DNA from: Prescottella soli
GTDB lineage: Bacteria; Actinomycetota; Actinomycetes; Mycobacteriales; Mycobacteriaceae
Reading direction: 5' to 3'
Assembly: GCF_040024445.1 (NCBI RefSeq)
Contig: NZ_CP157276.1
Span: forward strand, 682,001-746,000
Length of the DNA stretch: 64,000 nt
Under the pieces are notes generated by a model. The model saw nothing but the letters and a program-made list of their open reading frames with translations. It was not told the origin of the DNA and did not search any database. Numbering within the stretch: the stretch's first letter is position 1; each line of letters opens with the position of its first letter. Made by a program: the position numbers and the translations under genes. Of the stretch, positions 8,033 to 16,736 are shown one piece after another.

Positions 8033-9556
8033 TCAGGCTCCAATCGTGACGGGGTTCGGGATGCGCTCGGCGCGGGACGAGTAGCAGGCGGCACCGGCGA
8101 GGACCACGGCGAGGACAGTGAGCGGGGCGGCCCACTGGAGAATCGGGTATTCGCCTGTGGGATTGAAGATCTCGGCACGCGGCCAGGACAGGTTCACGAC
8201 CATGAGAGCCCCGTATGCGACGGCGGCGACGTTGACCGGGATCGCGAACACGCCGAGCGAGAACAGCTTTCGCCCGTCAGCGTCGACACCGGGTCCGCCC
8301 GACGGCCGTGCGGACAGGCGCCGCACCAACAGAGGCACCGTCACCATGAGGTACGCCAGGTAGATCAGCACGATGCACACGCTCGATAGGGTCGCGAATA
8401 TCGCCGAGTTTCCGACGTTGACCGCGAGGACACCGATGCAGAGCAGGCCGATCAGCACGCTCGGCGCGATGGGAGTCCCCGTGCGGCGGTTGACCCGGGA
8501 GAGCATCTCGCTCGCGGGCAGTCGGCCGTCGCGGGCCATCGAGAACATCAGTCGCGACGCCGCGGTCTGGATCGCGAGCGTGCAGACGAACACCGCGATC
8601 GCGACGTCGACGAGCAGAACGGTCCCCCACGGCGAACCGAGGATCGAGGTCAGCACGTACGGCAGACCCTCGGTGGCCAGGCGGCCGTCGGTGAGGCTGG
8701 GGGCCGCCATCAGCGCCCCGACGATCATCAGACCGCCGCCGAGCGCCGAGACCGACAGCGCGAGCCGGATCGTCCGTGGCGCCACCTGGCGCGGGTTGTG
8801 GGTCTCCTCGGCGAGTTCACCGGCGGAGCCGAAGCCGACCATGACGTACGCGGCCATCAGACCCGACACGATCCAGGCCCAGATGTAGCCGGGCTGCGAA
8901 CCGGCGACCCCAGTGTCGAACACCACCTCGGGACCACGCTGCGCATGGGTGAGGAACATGCCGATCACCGCGACCACACCCACGATCTCGCAGGTGACGC
9001 CGATGCTGTTGATCCGCGACATCCAGTTGACGCCGATGCAGTTGATGGTGGTGGTCGCCACCAACAGGATCGAGCCGAGCAGGACGGCGTTGGCAGCGCC
9101 GCTCGGTGACGTCAGCGCCGGATCGTCGCCGATCACCTGGAATCCGCTCCAGATCGACGGCAGCACCACCTGGAGGGCGATCGCCGCGGCGGCAGCGGTG
9201 ACGATCTGCGCGATGATCATGAACCAACCCGCGAACCAGCCGACGATCTCGCCGCCCAGGCGGCGCGACCACTGGTAGATGGCGCCGGAGATCGGATAGC
9301 GGGCCGCCAGTTCGGCGAAGCACAGCGCCACCATGAACTGCCCGAGGAAGACGACGGGCCAGGTCCAGAAGAACGCCGGACCCGCGAAACCGAAACCCAG
9401 ACCGAACAATTGGAAGATCGTGGTGAGAATGGAGACGAACGAGAAGCCGGCCGCGAACGAGCCGAACTTCCCGAGGGAGCGGTGCAACTGCTGTTCGTAG
9501 CCGAACTCGGCCAGGTCGCCCCGGTCGTTCGACGCCGTCGTCACGGTGGCCGTCAT
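8033..9556 (-). CDS. APC-superfamily amino acid/ureido-compound permease
   Basis: A 507-residue permease with about 12 transmembrane segments, N-terminal EFGYEQQLHRSLGKFGSFAAGFS typical of the APC group found beside urea-carboxylase genes. It is the first gene of the operon, followed one base later by UAAP1, and probably imports the nitrogen compound handled by the two DUF1989 proteins and the carboxyltransferase. AGGAGG lies 4 bases before the ATG. The divergent TetR at 9798 is the obvious candidate regulator. No guanidine riboswitch could be recognised in the 241-base divergent region. Confidence 0.82.
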   Translation of the reverse strand: MTATVTTASNDRGDLAEFGYEQQLHRSLGKFGSFAAGFSFVSILTTIFQLFGLGFGFAGPAFFWTWPVVFLGQFMVALCFAELAARYPISGAIYQWSRRLGGEIVGWFAGWFMIIAQIVTAAAAAIALQVVLPSIWSGFQVIGDDPALTSPSGAANAVLLGSILLVATTTINCIGVNWMSRINSIGVTCEIVGVVAVIGMFLTHAQRGPEVVFDTGVAGSQPGYIWAWIVSGLMAAYVMVGFGSAGELAEETHNPRQVAPRTIRLALSVSALGGGLMIVGALMAAPSLTDGRLATEGLPYVLTSILGSPWGTVLLVDVAIAVFVCTLAIQTAASRLMFSMARDGRLPASEMLSRVNRRTGTPIAPSVLIGLLCIGVLAVNVGNSAIFATLSSVCIVLIYLAYLMVTVPLLVRRLSARPSGGPGVDADGRKLFSLGVFAIPVNVAAVAYGALMVVNLSWPRAEIFNPTGEYPILQWAAPLTVLAVVLAGAACYSSRAERIPNPVTIGA

Positions 9557-9710
9557 GAACCCTCCTGCGGGAGATGGAGATCGTCACCTTCCGGGGAATC
9601 CCGGGGCACTGGTTTCTGTCAGTCGATAGTTTTCCGAGCGGAACGACACGCCCGATGTCGTGCAGGTTGCGATCGTGGGTCCGGACCGGCCGTTCCGGTT
9701 GCGAACGCAT

Positions 9711-9733
9711 GTCACCGGTTACACGCGGGTGAC
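9711..9733. promoter_or_regulatory. GTCACC-N11-GGTGAC dyad in the divergent permease/TetR region
   Basis: A 6-base inverted repeat with an overlapping GGTTAC-N6-GTGACC element, placed between the divergent permease (start 9556) and TetR (start 9798). Position fits an operator shared by both directions. The arms are short, so this is only a candidate. Confidence 0.35.
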
Positions 9734-9797
9734 CGGCCGCTCACACCCGCAGGTGGAGCCGAATGGCGCTGCGCCACTTTCCTGTAAGGATGGGTGC

Positions 9798-10496
9798 ATG
9801 ACGACGACGGGTTCCGGTCGGCCACGGCTGTCCATGCGCAAGCGCCCGGGCGCGACCGCACGCGAGGAGATCCTCGACGCCGCGGCCGAGCTGTTCACGA
9901 CGCGCGGGTTCACCGGCACGTCCACGCGGATGATCGCCGACGCCGTCGGGATCCGGCAGGCGTCGATGTATCACCACTTCGCGACCAAGGACGACATTCT
10001 CGCGGCGCTGCTGCTCGGCACGGTCACGGCACCCGTCGAGTGCGCCGAGCGGCTGCGCGAAGCCTGCGACGACCCGATCGTCCGCGTCTACGCCCTCGCG
10101 CTGTTCGACGCCGGCCAACTCGCCGACTCCCGATGGAATCTCGGCGCCCTGTACCTGCTGCCCGAGGTGACGACCGAACGCTTCGCCGAGTTCCGCGCGC
10201 TGCGCGACCACCTCATGGCCCACTACCGCGCGTTCGCCCAGGACGCGCGGGACTCCATCGGGGGTACCGACTGCGGGCCCGGCACGACCGAGCTGCCGTT
10301 CCGGCTCGTCGAGGCCACGATCAGCGCCCGGTCGGACGCCACCGCGCACGGGACGACCTCCGCCCTCACCCGACACACCATCGCCGCGGCCGCCCTGCAC
10401 GCACTCGGCTGGACCGGCCCCACCGATCCGGTCGCCACCCGCGCCACGGAGCTGCTCGACCGCGTTGCCGAGAGTTGTCCACAGCCCACCGAGTGA
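9798..10496 (+). CDS. TetR-family regulator divergent from the permease/carboxyltransferase operon
   Basis: A 232-residue regulator. The HTH domain spans residues about 20-70, with AAAELFTTRGF, TSTRMIADAVG and the classical SMYHHFATKDDIL third part. The C-terminal domain is not recognisable as a known ligand-binding type. The ATG at 9798 has AAGGA 7 bases upstream; a longer in-frame reading from 9660 would run through the promoter region and is rejected. Its divergent position makes it the likely repressor or activator of the permease, UAAP1, UAAP2 and carboxyltransferase genes. It is not part of the downstream secretion pair, which has its own promoter-like sequence. Confidence 0.88.
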   Translation: MTTTGSGRPRLSMRKRPGATAREEILDAAAELFTTRGFTGTSTRMIADAVGIRQASMYHHFATKDDILAALLLGTVTAPVECAERLREACDDPIVRVYALALFDAGQLADSRWNLGALYLLPEVTTERFAEFRALRDHLMAHYRAFAQDARDSIGGTDCGPGTTELPFRLVEATISARSDATAHGTTSALTRHTIAAAALHALGWTGPTDPVATRATELLDRVAESCPQPTE

Positions 10497-10523
10497 CGTG
10501 CGTGCACCCCACCACCCGTCGGT

Positions 10524-10529
10524 TACAGT
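10524..10529 (+). promoter_or_regulatory. Candidate -10 element for the ESX-like pair
   Basis: TACAGT fits the actinobacterial TANNNT -10 pattern and lies 45 bases upstream of the TTG at 10575. No clear -35 is seen. Weak evidence on its own. Confidence 0.3.
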
Positions 10530-10574
10530 GTCTTCCGAAATCGGTCATCCGAATTCGACGACTGGGGGGTCATC

Positions 10575-10904
10575 TTGGACGGATTCTCTGCTGCGCCCGA
10601 CGAGATTCGCGCGTACGGAAACGTCGCGGCGGGAGCTGCCGCGCACATCGCCACGACGGAGGGGCTGGACGTCGCCGCGAACGTCGCGGCGCTGACACCG
10701 GTTTTCGGCGTCATCGGCGCCGACTTCCTCGCGACCTACGCCGCGACACAGGCGACACACGCCGGATCGGTCGCCGCGCTGGCGAACGTCTTCGCCGGAA
10801 CCGGATCGGTCGCCCACGCGATCGCCGCCGCGTACGACGCCGCGGACCAGGCCACCGGCGCGGTGCTGGGCTCCGCAGGAACCACTCTGGGGGAGAACGC
10901 ATGA
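10575..10904 (+). CDS. EspC-like type VII secretion target
   Basis: A 109-residue, Ala-rich, almost wholly helical protein of the EspC/ESX-1 secretion-associated class. It carries the Y-x3-D export motif near its C-terminus (Y87, D91), the signal used by type VII secretion, and has no signal peptide. The start is a TTG after a GGGGGG-rich ribosome site; no ATG is available in frame. It overlaps the next gene by ATGA, and the two products probably form a secreted heterodimer, as EspC does with EspA. No ESX ATPase or membrane channel genes are in the window, so the pair must use a machine encoded elsewhere. Confidence 0.75.
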   Translation: MDGFSAAPDEIRAYGNVAAGAAAHIATTEGLDVAANVAALTPVFGVIGADFLATYAATQATHAGSVAALANVFAGTGSVAHAIAAAYDAADQATGAVLGSAGTTLGENA

Positions 10905-12241
10905 CGACACCCGACGCGACTCCGCCGGGCCAGCCGACGGTGCTCGACCTGCTGCAGGCGTCACCCGCCGGACCGATCCTGGACATGCCGGTCCCCCGCA
11001 CCCCGATGGAGGCGCTCGCGGCGTCGCCCCTCGGGCCGCTGCTGGACACCCCGTTCACCGACATCGCAGCGGGCGCACTGCCCCCGCTGCCGGCACTGCC
11101 GCCCCTGCCGGCGCTGCCGCCGCTTCCTCCACTGCCCGGGATCGATCAGCTGCTCCAGCCGTTGTCCGAACTGGCGGGCGGATTCGGCACCGGCACGATC
11201 GGCGGCTTCGACCCGACGGCGCTGCTGCAGCAGTCCTCGTCGATCATCGACACCGCACTGTCGATGGGCATTTCGGGACTGCGGGCCCTCGACGGAGCCT
11301 GGGACGGCCAGGCCGCCGTCGCCGCACAGACGCAGGGACAGCAGACGCAGGTCGCCGGGACGCAACTCAGCGAGCGCGGCAACGAGATCGCGGCGGTCAC
11401 GCGTGAGGCGGCAGGCACGGTCTCCCGCGGCAACGCCGAACTCACCGCCGTCGCCGAGTCGTTCGTCGCGACAGCGGTCGCCGCGGGCCCCGTCGCCCTC
11501 ACGCCTCCCGGTCAGACGATGCTCATCGCCGCCGCCGCCGACCATCTGCAACGGGCGCTGTCCGTCGTGGCGAAGACACGGGCCGAGCTGTCCGGTCACC
11601 AGGCCGCGATGGCGGCGCTGGGCACCGCCGTCCCGGTACCGCCCGCCCCGATCCCCGCACCCGGACTCACCACCGGGACCGGACCGTCCCCGATCGCGGT
11701 CGCGGCCTCACTGCTCGAGGCCGTCGGCAAGCCGCTGGTCGACTCGGTCGCGACGGACCTGCCCTCGCAGACCTACGCCGCCGCCGCGACATCCGCCACG
11801 ATCGGCGACTTCGCGCCCCGCGGGGCGACGGGCCTAGCCGGACATGCAACCGGTGCGGCCGGTACCGCGATCCCGGCGTCGGTCGGCGGTGGTTTCGGCG
11901 GTGGCATCGGTGGCAGCTTCGCGGCGTCAGGTTCGGCCACGCGTGGGCCCTCGGCGGCCCAGCTGTCCACGGGGGCACCGGCGTCCACGGGCAGCGGCCA
12001 GTCGGCCGTGCCCACAGCAGGATCGGGAGCCGTGAGCACCCCGTCCAGCGGGATGGCCTCGCCCGGGATGATGTCGCAGGCTGCCCGGCCCGGCTACGAC
12101 GACACCGTCGACCGCTCGGCTCCGGGCTACCTCGTGGGCGTCGCACCGAGCAACACTGTGGTCGGCGACCTGCCGCTCGTGGCACCCGCCGTGATCGGGG
12201 CCGTCGACCCGGACGATCTCGGCTTCGACGACCTGCGCTGA
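10901..12241 (+). CDS. Pro/Gly/Ala-rich WxG-containing protein, putative type VII secretion partner
   Basis: A 446-residue protein. In order: a Pro-Leu repeat (about 61-80), a helical hairpin centred on a WDG turn (W134) and extending to about 240, a Pro-rich linker, then a low-complexity Gly/Ala/Ser tail (about 330-400) and an acidic C-terminus. The helix-WxG-helix arrangement resembles ESX substrates of the WXG100/PPE/EspA kinds, but no family was firmly recognised. The start ATG overlaps the EspC-like stop and is preceded by GGGGAG. Likely exported together with its neighbour; role in host or envelope interaction is only inference. Confidence 0.55.
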   Translation: MTTPDATPPGQPTVLDLLQASPAGPILDMPVPRTPMEALAASPLGPLLDTPFTDIAAGALPPLPALPPLPALPPLPPLPGIDQLLQPLSELAGGFGTGTIGGFDPTALLQQSSSIIDTALSMGISGLRALDGAWDGQAAVAAQTQGQQTQVAGTQLSERGNEIAAVTREAAGTVSRGNAELTAVAESFVATAVAAGPVALTPPGQTMLIAAAADHLQRALSVVAKTRAELSGHQAAMAALGTAVPVPPAPIPAPGLTTGTGPSPIAVAASLLEAVGKPLVDSVATDLPSQTYAAAATSATIGDFAPRGATGLAGHATGAAGTAIPASVGGGFGGGIGGSFAASGSATRGPSAAQLSTGAPASTGSGQSAVPTAGSGAVSTPSSGMASPGMMSQAARPGYDDTVDRSAPGYLVGVAPSNTVVGDLPLVAPAVIGAVDPDDLGFDDLR

Positions 12242-12255
12242 TCGCCGTTCGGGCA

Positions 12256-12285
12256 CTCGGCCTGATCGCGTCAGATCAGGCCGAG
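12256..12285. terminator. Bidirectional hairpin overlapping the mdh stop codon
   Basis: Perfect 12-bp stem (arms 12256-12267 and 12274-12285) with a 6-base loop. The stop codon of mdh (12271-12273 on the minus strand) lies in the loop and the hairpin begins 14 bases after the stop of the plus-strand gene, so it can serve both convergent genes. Confidence 0.7.
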
Positions 12286-13275
12286 CCCCCGAACCGCGTC
12301 GCGTTCCTGTTCGAGTTCCGCCACCGACACATCGATGCGTGTTCGCGAGAACTCGTCGATGTCGAGGCCCTGGACGATGCGGAAGCCTCCGCCCGCGCAG
12401 GTTACGGGGAACGAACTGATCAACCCGTCCGGGACGCCGTACGAGCCGTCGGAGCACACCGCCATGGACACCCAGTCCCCGTCGGCGGTGCCGCGAACCC
12501 AGTCGCGCACGTGGTCGATGGCGGCGCTGGCAGCGCTGGCCGCGGACGACGACCCGCGGGCCGCGATGATCGCGGTCCCGCGCTGCTGCACGGTGGGAAT
12601 GAAGTCGTTCTCGATCCACGTCCGGTCGGACACCGCGTCCTCGGCGGGCTTGTCCCCGACCAGCGCGTGGGACAGGTCCGGATACTGGGTTGCGGAGTGA
12701 TTGCCCCAGATCGTCATGCGCCGGATGTCGGCGGCGGCCTCTCCGGTCCTGCGCGCGAGCTGGGCGATCGCCCGGTTGTGGTCGAGGCGGGTGAGTGCGG
12801 AGAAGCGGGTGCGTGGCACGTCCGGCGCGTTGTTCATCGCGATCAGCGCGTTGGTGTTGGCGGGATTGCCCACCACCAGAACCTTCACGTCGTCCGCAGC
12901 GCGGGCCTGGATCGCCCGCCCCTGCTCGGTGAAGATCGCCCCGTTCGCACTCAGCAGGTCCGAACGCTCCATGCCCTGGGTACGGGGCCGCGCTCCGACC
13001 AGGAGCGCGATCGTGGCGGCGTCGAATCCGACGAGCGGGTCGTCGGTGATCTCGATCCCGTCGAGCAAGGGGAACGCGCCGTCCTCGAGTTCCATCGCGA
13101 CGCCCTCGGCGATCCGGACGGCCGCGGGAATCTCCAACAGCCGCAGCCGAACCCGGGTGTCGGGGCCGAGCATGTCGCCCGCCGCGATCCGAAACAGCAG
13201 ACCGTAGGCGATCTGACCCGATGCCCCCGTGACGGTGACCGTGACCGGTGCACTACCGACAGCTGCAGTACTCAT
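12271..13275 (-). CDS. mdh: Malate dehydrogenase
   Basis: A 334-residue cytosolic enzyme that interconverts malate and oxaloacetate with NAD in the TCA cycle. It is the long, cytoplasmic-type MDH: N-terminal dinucleotide site [12 protein letters not shown], substrate-binding Arg in [14 protein letters not shown], catalytic pair in LTRLDHNRA and the [11 protein letters not shown] active-site histidine. Length matches the family (about 330). The ATG is preceded by GAGGAGG. It is monocistronic: bounded by the shared hairpin at its 3' end and by 106 bases to the next gene stop upstream. Confidence 0.97.
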   Translation of the reverse strand: MSTAAVGSAPVTVTVTGASGQIAYGLLFRIAAGDMLGPDTRVRLRLLEIPAAVRIAEGVAMELEDGAFPLLDGIEITDDPLVGFDAATIALLVGARPRTQGMERSDLLSANGAIFTEQGRAIQARAADDVKVLVVGNPANTNALIAMNNAPDVPRTRFSALTRLDHNRAIAQLARRTGEAAADIRRMTIWGNHSATQYPDLSHALVGDKPAEDAVSDRTWIENDFIPTVQQRGTAIIAARGSSSAASAASAAIDHVRDWVRGTADGDWVSMAVCSDGSYGVPDGLISSFPVTCAGGGFRIVQGLDIDEFSRTRIDVSVAELEQERDAVRGLGLI

Positions 13276-13381
13276 ACCGCCTCCTCGCGTCGTAGTCGAC
13301 GGCTTCCACGCTAGTCACGAATTGCACGGCGGGAGAAGGAGGTCGGTCACACACCACGACCGGCGCCCGACGTGTGATCGC

Positions 13382-15985
13382 TCACACCTGGACGAGTTTC
13401 GCGAGATCGCTCCGGTGACTGAGCGCCAGCTTCTCGCAGGCACGGTAGATATGCCCCTCGACCGTCCGCACCGACAGGACGAGACGACGGGCGATGTCCT
13501 TGTTCGACAGTCCCCGCCCCACCAGCACCGCCACCTCCCGCTCGCGGTCGGTGAGCGGGAGCGGGCGGGCGGCCTTCGCCAGTGCCGGCGTGGTCGCACC
13601 GTCGCAGCGCGACGACAGCCAGTGGGCCTTCGCCGCGGCGGCCAACTCGCCCCGCCGATCGTTCGACCGCGAGTACGCGGTCGCGGCCTGCGCGAACGTA
13701 TCGGCCGCCGCGAGCAGCGCGCCCACCCGCTCGAACTCGGCTGCGAGCGCGTCGAGCGCCGGACCGTCCGCTTTCGCCAGTGCGCGCGCACGCGCGGTCG
13801 CCACCTTCGCGAACGGTCCGTCGACGAGGGCTTCGAGCGCCCCGAGGCGCTCGACGGTCGAGTAGTCACCGAACGTCGTGGCCACGTCGAGGGCGAGGGT
13901 CTCCACCGCGAACTGCCCCGACTGCGCGGCCAGCTCGGCGGCGTGCCGCGCCGCGTGGACCGCCGCGGACACCTCGCCGGCCGCACCGGCGACCCACGCG
14001 CGCGCGACGTCGACGAGCGGATCGAAGAAGGCGAGTTCGGGTCCCGAGTTCCGCTCGGCGATCACGAGCGCCGCCGCCGCATCCTCGGGCCGGCCCTGCG
14101 CCGCCCGCACCTGGCACAGGCTGACGGCGGCGAGCAGCATCCACTCCGACCGCGTCTTCCGGTCGAGCACCGCCAGGGCCTCGGTGAGGTGGGTGGCGGC
14201 GTCGTTCAGCTGGCCGGACGTCAGCTCCACGACGCCCGAGGCCACGTCGGCCAGGGCGGCACTGTTCGGCTGCCCGGCGGCGAGATCCCGATACCGGGCC
14301 GCGGTGTCCTGGGCCGCGGCCAGCTGCCCGACCAGGGTGAGCGCCTGCACCTCGAAGTAGCCGATGTGGAATCGCAGCAGTCCGTCTCCGTGCGAGATCG
14401 CCTCCCACGCGGACGACGCGAGCGCACCGACCTCGAAGCCACGCCCCGACACGGTGAGCGCGGCTACCCCGGCGAACACACCACTGGCCCGGGCCCACGG
14501 ATGCGCCTCGGGCGCGGCCTCGACCTCGCGCGCCAGCGCGATGGCTTCGCCGAGGCGGCGGTCGTAGAGGTGCAGGACCGCGTCCAGCGCGACGACCGAC
14601 ACCCGCAGCATCGGATCGGTGATCCGACCCCGCTCACGCTCGAACAGCTCGACGGCCTCACGCGGACGGCCCGCCTCCAGATAGAGGCTGGCCACCCGGG
14701 TCAGCAGCCACCGCGCGACGTCGTACTCGCACAACTCGTCGGGATCGACCTCGGCGAACACCGACTCGGCCTCGTCACCCATCCCCTGCCACATCAGCGC
14801 CCGCCCCAACGCGAACGACGCGTCGAATCCGGCGCCGAGCCGCACCGCCGCGGTCGCCAGCCTGGCGCCCTGCTCGAGGCTGCACATCGCGATCGCGTCC
14901 TCGGCGCCGCGTACCAGCAGCTGGGGATCGGGCTCGACGCCCGACTCCATCGCGAGCTCCGCGATCCGCATCGACGTCACGACCCCCGGATCGGGCGACT
15001 CGCGGAGCACCTCGACGAGACGGCGCTTGATCCGCTGCGACGCGAGCACCCCGGCCCGGTCGCGGATCACCTCGCCGAACAGCGGATGCGCAAGTCGGAC
15101 GACGTGCGAGTGCCCCACGTCGCGGACCCGCACCAGGTCCATCCGTTCGGCCTCCTCGATGGACCGGCGGCTCACCAGCTCACTGAGCACCTCGAGCTCG
15201 AGCGGCTCGCAGAACGCGAGGTAGTCGACGACATCGAGCGCGTCCTTCGGGGTGCGCGCGAATCGCGACTCGAGCAGCGACGCGAGTTCCGGGGAGATGG
15301 CCGGCTGTCCGCGCAACTGCCACACCCCACCCGACTTGCGGAGCGTGCCTCCGTCGAGCGCACCCTCCACCAGGTGCCGCAGGAAGAGCGGGTTGCCCTC
15401 CGATTCCTCCCAGATGGCGTCGGCGCTGAACCGCTCGACCGGGGCCCCCAGGACGGCGGAGAGCTCGTCGTCCATCTCCTCGCGGGTGAACGGGGGCACC
15501 ACGAACGGCGTGAGCAGGCCGTCCTTCCAGAGCGCCTCGATCGCGGCCGGCACGGGGGCACCGCTGCGGACGGTCACGACCAGGCGGGCGTCGCGACCGA
15601 CCGCCAACTGATGGACCAGACCCGCGGAGAACTCGTCGAGCAGGTGGGCGTCGTCGACGCCGACGATGCCCACCCCGCCGTCCGGGGCGAGCCCGTCCTC
15701 GGCGAGCACGTCACGGGCGGCGCGCAGCGCGACGACCGGGTCGCGCGACGTCGTGCGCGCGAGGTGTGGCGCGAAGGCCCCGAGGGGGATGTTCTGCGTG
15801 GACTCGGTGCCGACGATCCACCGGGCATCGCCAGTGAGCGAACCCACCAGTTCCCTGGCCATGGTCGTCTTGCCCACGCCCGCGGTACCGACCAGCACCA
15901 CCCCGCACGACCTGCCGTCACGGAGCAGTTCCTCTGCGCCCCGAAACACAGTCTTGCGGTCCAGAACGGGCCAGAGACCGACCAT
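13382..15985 (-). CDS. Large ATP-binding LuxR-family regulator (LAL type)
   Basis: An 867-residue signal-transducing regulator. Walker A (GTAGVGKT, residues about 33-40) and Walker B (GIVGVDDAHLLD) define an N-terminal STAND/AAA-like ATPase; the middle (about 330-790) is a helical TPR-like repeat region; the C-terminus is a LuxR helix-turn-helix (LTDREREVAVLVGRGLSN, VRTVEGHIYR). Such proteins integrate ligand and ATP binding before activating transcription. The ATG at 15985 puts Walker A at the usual distance; a TTG at 16033 is the alternative. No obvious ribosome site supports either. Target genes are unknown; it stands alone between mdh and a membrane protein gene. Confidence 0.9.
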   Translation of the reverse strand: MVGLWPVLDRKTVFRGAEELLRDGRSCGVVLVGTAGVGKTTMARELVGSLTGDARWIVGTESTQNIPLGAFAPHLARTTSRDPVVALRAARDVLAEDGLAPDGGVGIVGVDDAHLLDEFSAGLVHQLAVGRDARLVVTVRSGAPVPAAIEALWKDGLLTPFVVPPFTREEMDDELSAVLGAPVERFSADAIWEESEGNPLFLRHLVEGALDGGTLRKSGGVWQLRGQPAISPELASLLESRFARTPKDALDVVDYLAFCEPLELEVLSELVSRRSIEEAERMDLVRVRDVGHSHVVRLAHPLFGEVIRDRAGVLASQRIKRRLVEVLRESPDPGVVTSMRIAELAMESGVEPDPQLLVRGAEDAIAMCSLEQGARLATAAVRLGAGFDASFALGRALMWQGMGDEAESVFAEVDPDELCEYDVARWLLTRVASLYLEAGRPREAVELFERERGRITDPMLRVSVVALDAVLHLYDRRLGEAIALAREVEAAPEAHPWARASGVFAGVAALTVSGRGFEVGALASSAWEAISHGDGLLRFHIGYFEVQALTLVGQLAAAQDTAARYRDLAAGQPNSAALADVASGVVELTSGQLNDAATHLTEALAVLDRKTRSEWMLLAAVSLCQVRAAQGRPEDAAAALVIAERNSGPELAFFDPLVDVARAWVAGAAGEVSAAVHAARHAAELAAQSGQFAVETLALDVATTFGDYSTVERLGALEALVDGPFAKVATARARALAKADGPALDALAAEFERVGALLAAADTFAQAATAYSRSNDRRGELAAAAKAHWLSSRCDGATTPALAKAARPLPLTDREREVAVLVGRGLSNKDIARRLVLSVRTVEGHIYRACEKLALSHRSDLAKLVQV

Positions 15986-16070
15986 GCTTCGAACGATAAT
16001 CCTCTGCGGCGACAGTGCGAAGCGATCAGACAAACCCGCAACCGGGGAGTTACCGCCCGGTCGGTCCGAG

Positions 16071-16736
16071 TCAGCTCGAAAGCGATGCCACTTCCTGATC
16101 GGTGAGCGTCGTCTGCGGGACCCGGCCGGCGTCGCGGATCAACTCGACCGCCCGGTACAACGGGCGCTCTTCGAGCCCGGCACCGCGTGCCTCCGCTCGC
16201 AACTGCTCGATCAGGACGGACGCGGCCGCCACGGCGGGCACCAGCTCGCTCGCCGACAGCGCGTCCGCGAGCCTGCGCAGTCCCAGCACGTCGAGTTCGC
16301 GTCCCCCGCCGGCGGCGTAGAGCGCGAGTGGCACGGACTGGGCGGCGCGGGCGTCGCCGACGCGGATCGCGACCTGGCTGATCCGCGCCGACCGCACCAC
16401 GAACTCGACCGTCGCCGCCTGCGCGACGTCCACCCGACGCCGACGCACACCGTTGGAGGAGTGAAGCGTGTTGCCCTCCAACCAGATTCGCCGCCGCGTT
16501 GCCAACAGCGCCGACACCGCGGTGGGCAGCCCGATCACCGCGCCGACGGCCAGCGCGATCAGCGGGTTCGCGAAGATCGCGACGATCCCGCCGACGACGA
16601 CGCCGATGAGGATCGAGACCAGCGCGACGCGCCGCATGCGGGGCGCCAGCATCGACGCCGGGATCAGGTCGAGGGAGTGCTCCTCCCGACCGTTGCCCTC
16701 AGGCGCCGGCAAGAAGTGAACCTGTCTGCGCGACAA
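16071..16736 (-). CDS. Conserved membrane protein with two TM helices and a PH-like tail
   Basis: Up to 221 residues. A hydrophobic hairpin at about 36-78 ([19 protein letters not shown] and a second span) is followed by a soluble domain of about 140 residues with a beta-rich first part ([24 protein letters not shown]), resembling bacterial PH-like domains. Function unknown. It overlaps the end of hisS by 38 bases if the TTG at 16736 is used. An ATG at 16652 would leave only a few residues before the first helix; GGGAGG lies between these options, so the start is uncertain. Probably cotranscribed with hisS. Confidence 0.6.
   Translation of the reverse strand: MSRRQVHFLPAPEGNGREEHSLDLIPASMLAPRMRRVALVSILIGVVVGGIVAIFANPLIALAVGAVIGLPTAVSALLATRRRIWLEGNTLHSSNGVRRRRVDVAQAATVEFVVRSARISQVAIRVGDARAAQSVPLALYAAGGGRELDVLGLRRLADALSASELVPAVAAASVLIEQLRAEARGAGLEERPLYRAVELIRDAGRVPQTTLTDQEVASLSS

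Noticed and set aside
9557-9797. Possible guanidine riboswitch before the permease/DUF1989 operon
   Set aside because: None of the conserved riboswitch sequence blocks or a matching long stem could be recognised by eye.
9794-10900. Long open frame continuing upstream of the WxG-like protein
   Set aside because: It is out of frame with the TetR and EspC-like genes and gives an Arg-rich shadow translation; the ATG at 10901 is coupled to the EspC-like stop.
11090-11145. Tandem DNA repeat
   Set aside because: The repetition is the codon pattern of a Pro-Leu/Ala stretch inside the coding sequence; too short and imperfect to be a separate repeat.
13372-13387. GTGTGA-TCGC-TCACAC palindrome at the end of the LuxR-type regulator gene, resembling a CRP/GlxR site
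   Set aside because: The spacing is 4 instead of 6 bases and it lies over the stop codon, downstream of the gene, with no promoter that it could control.
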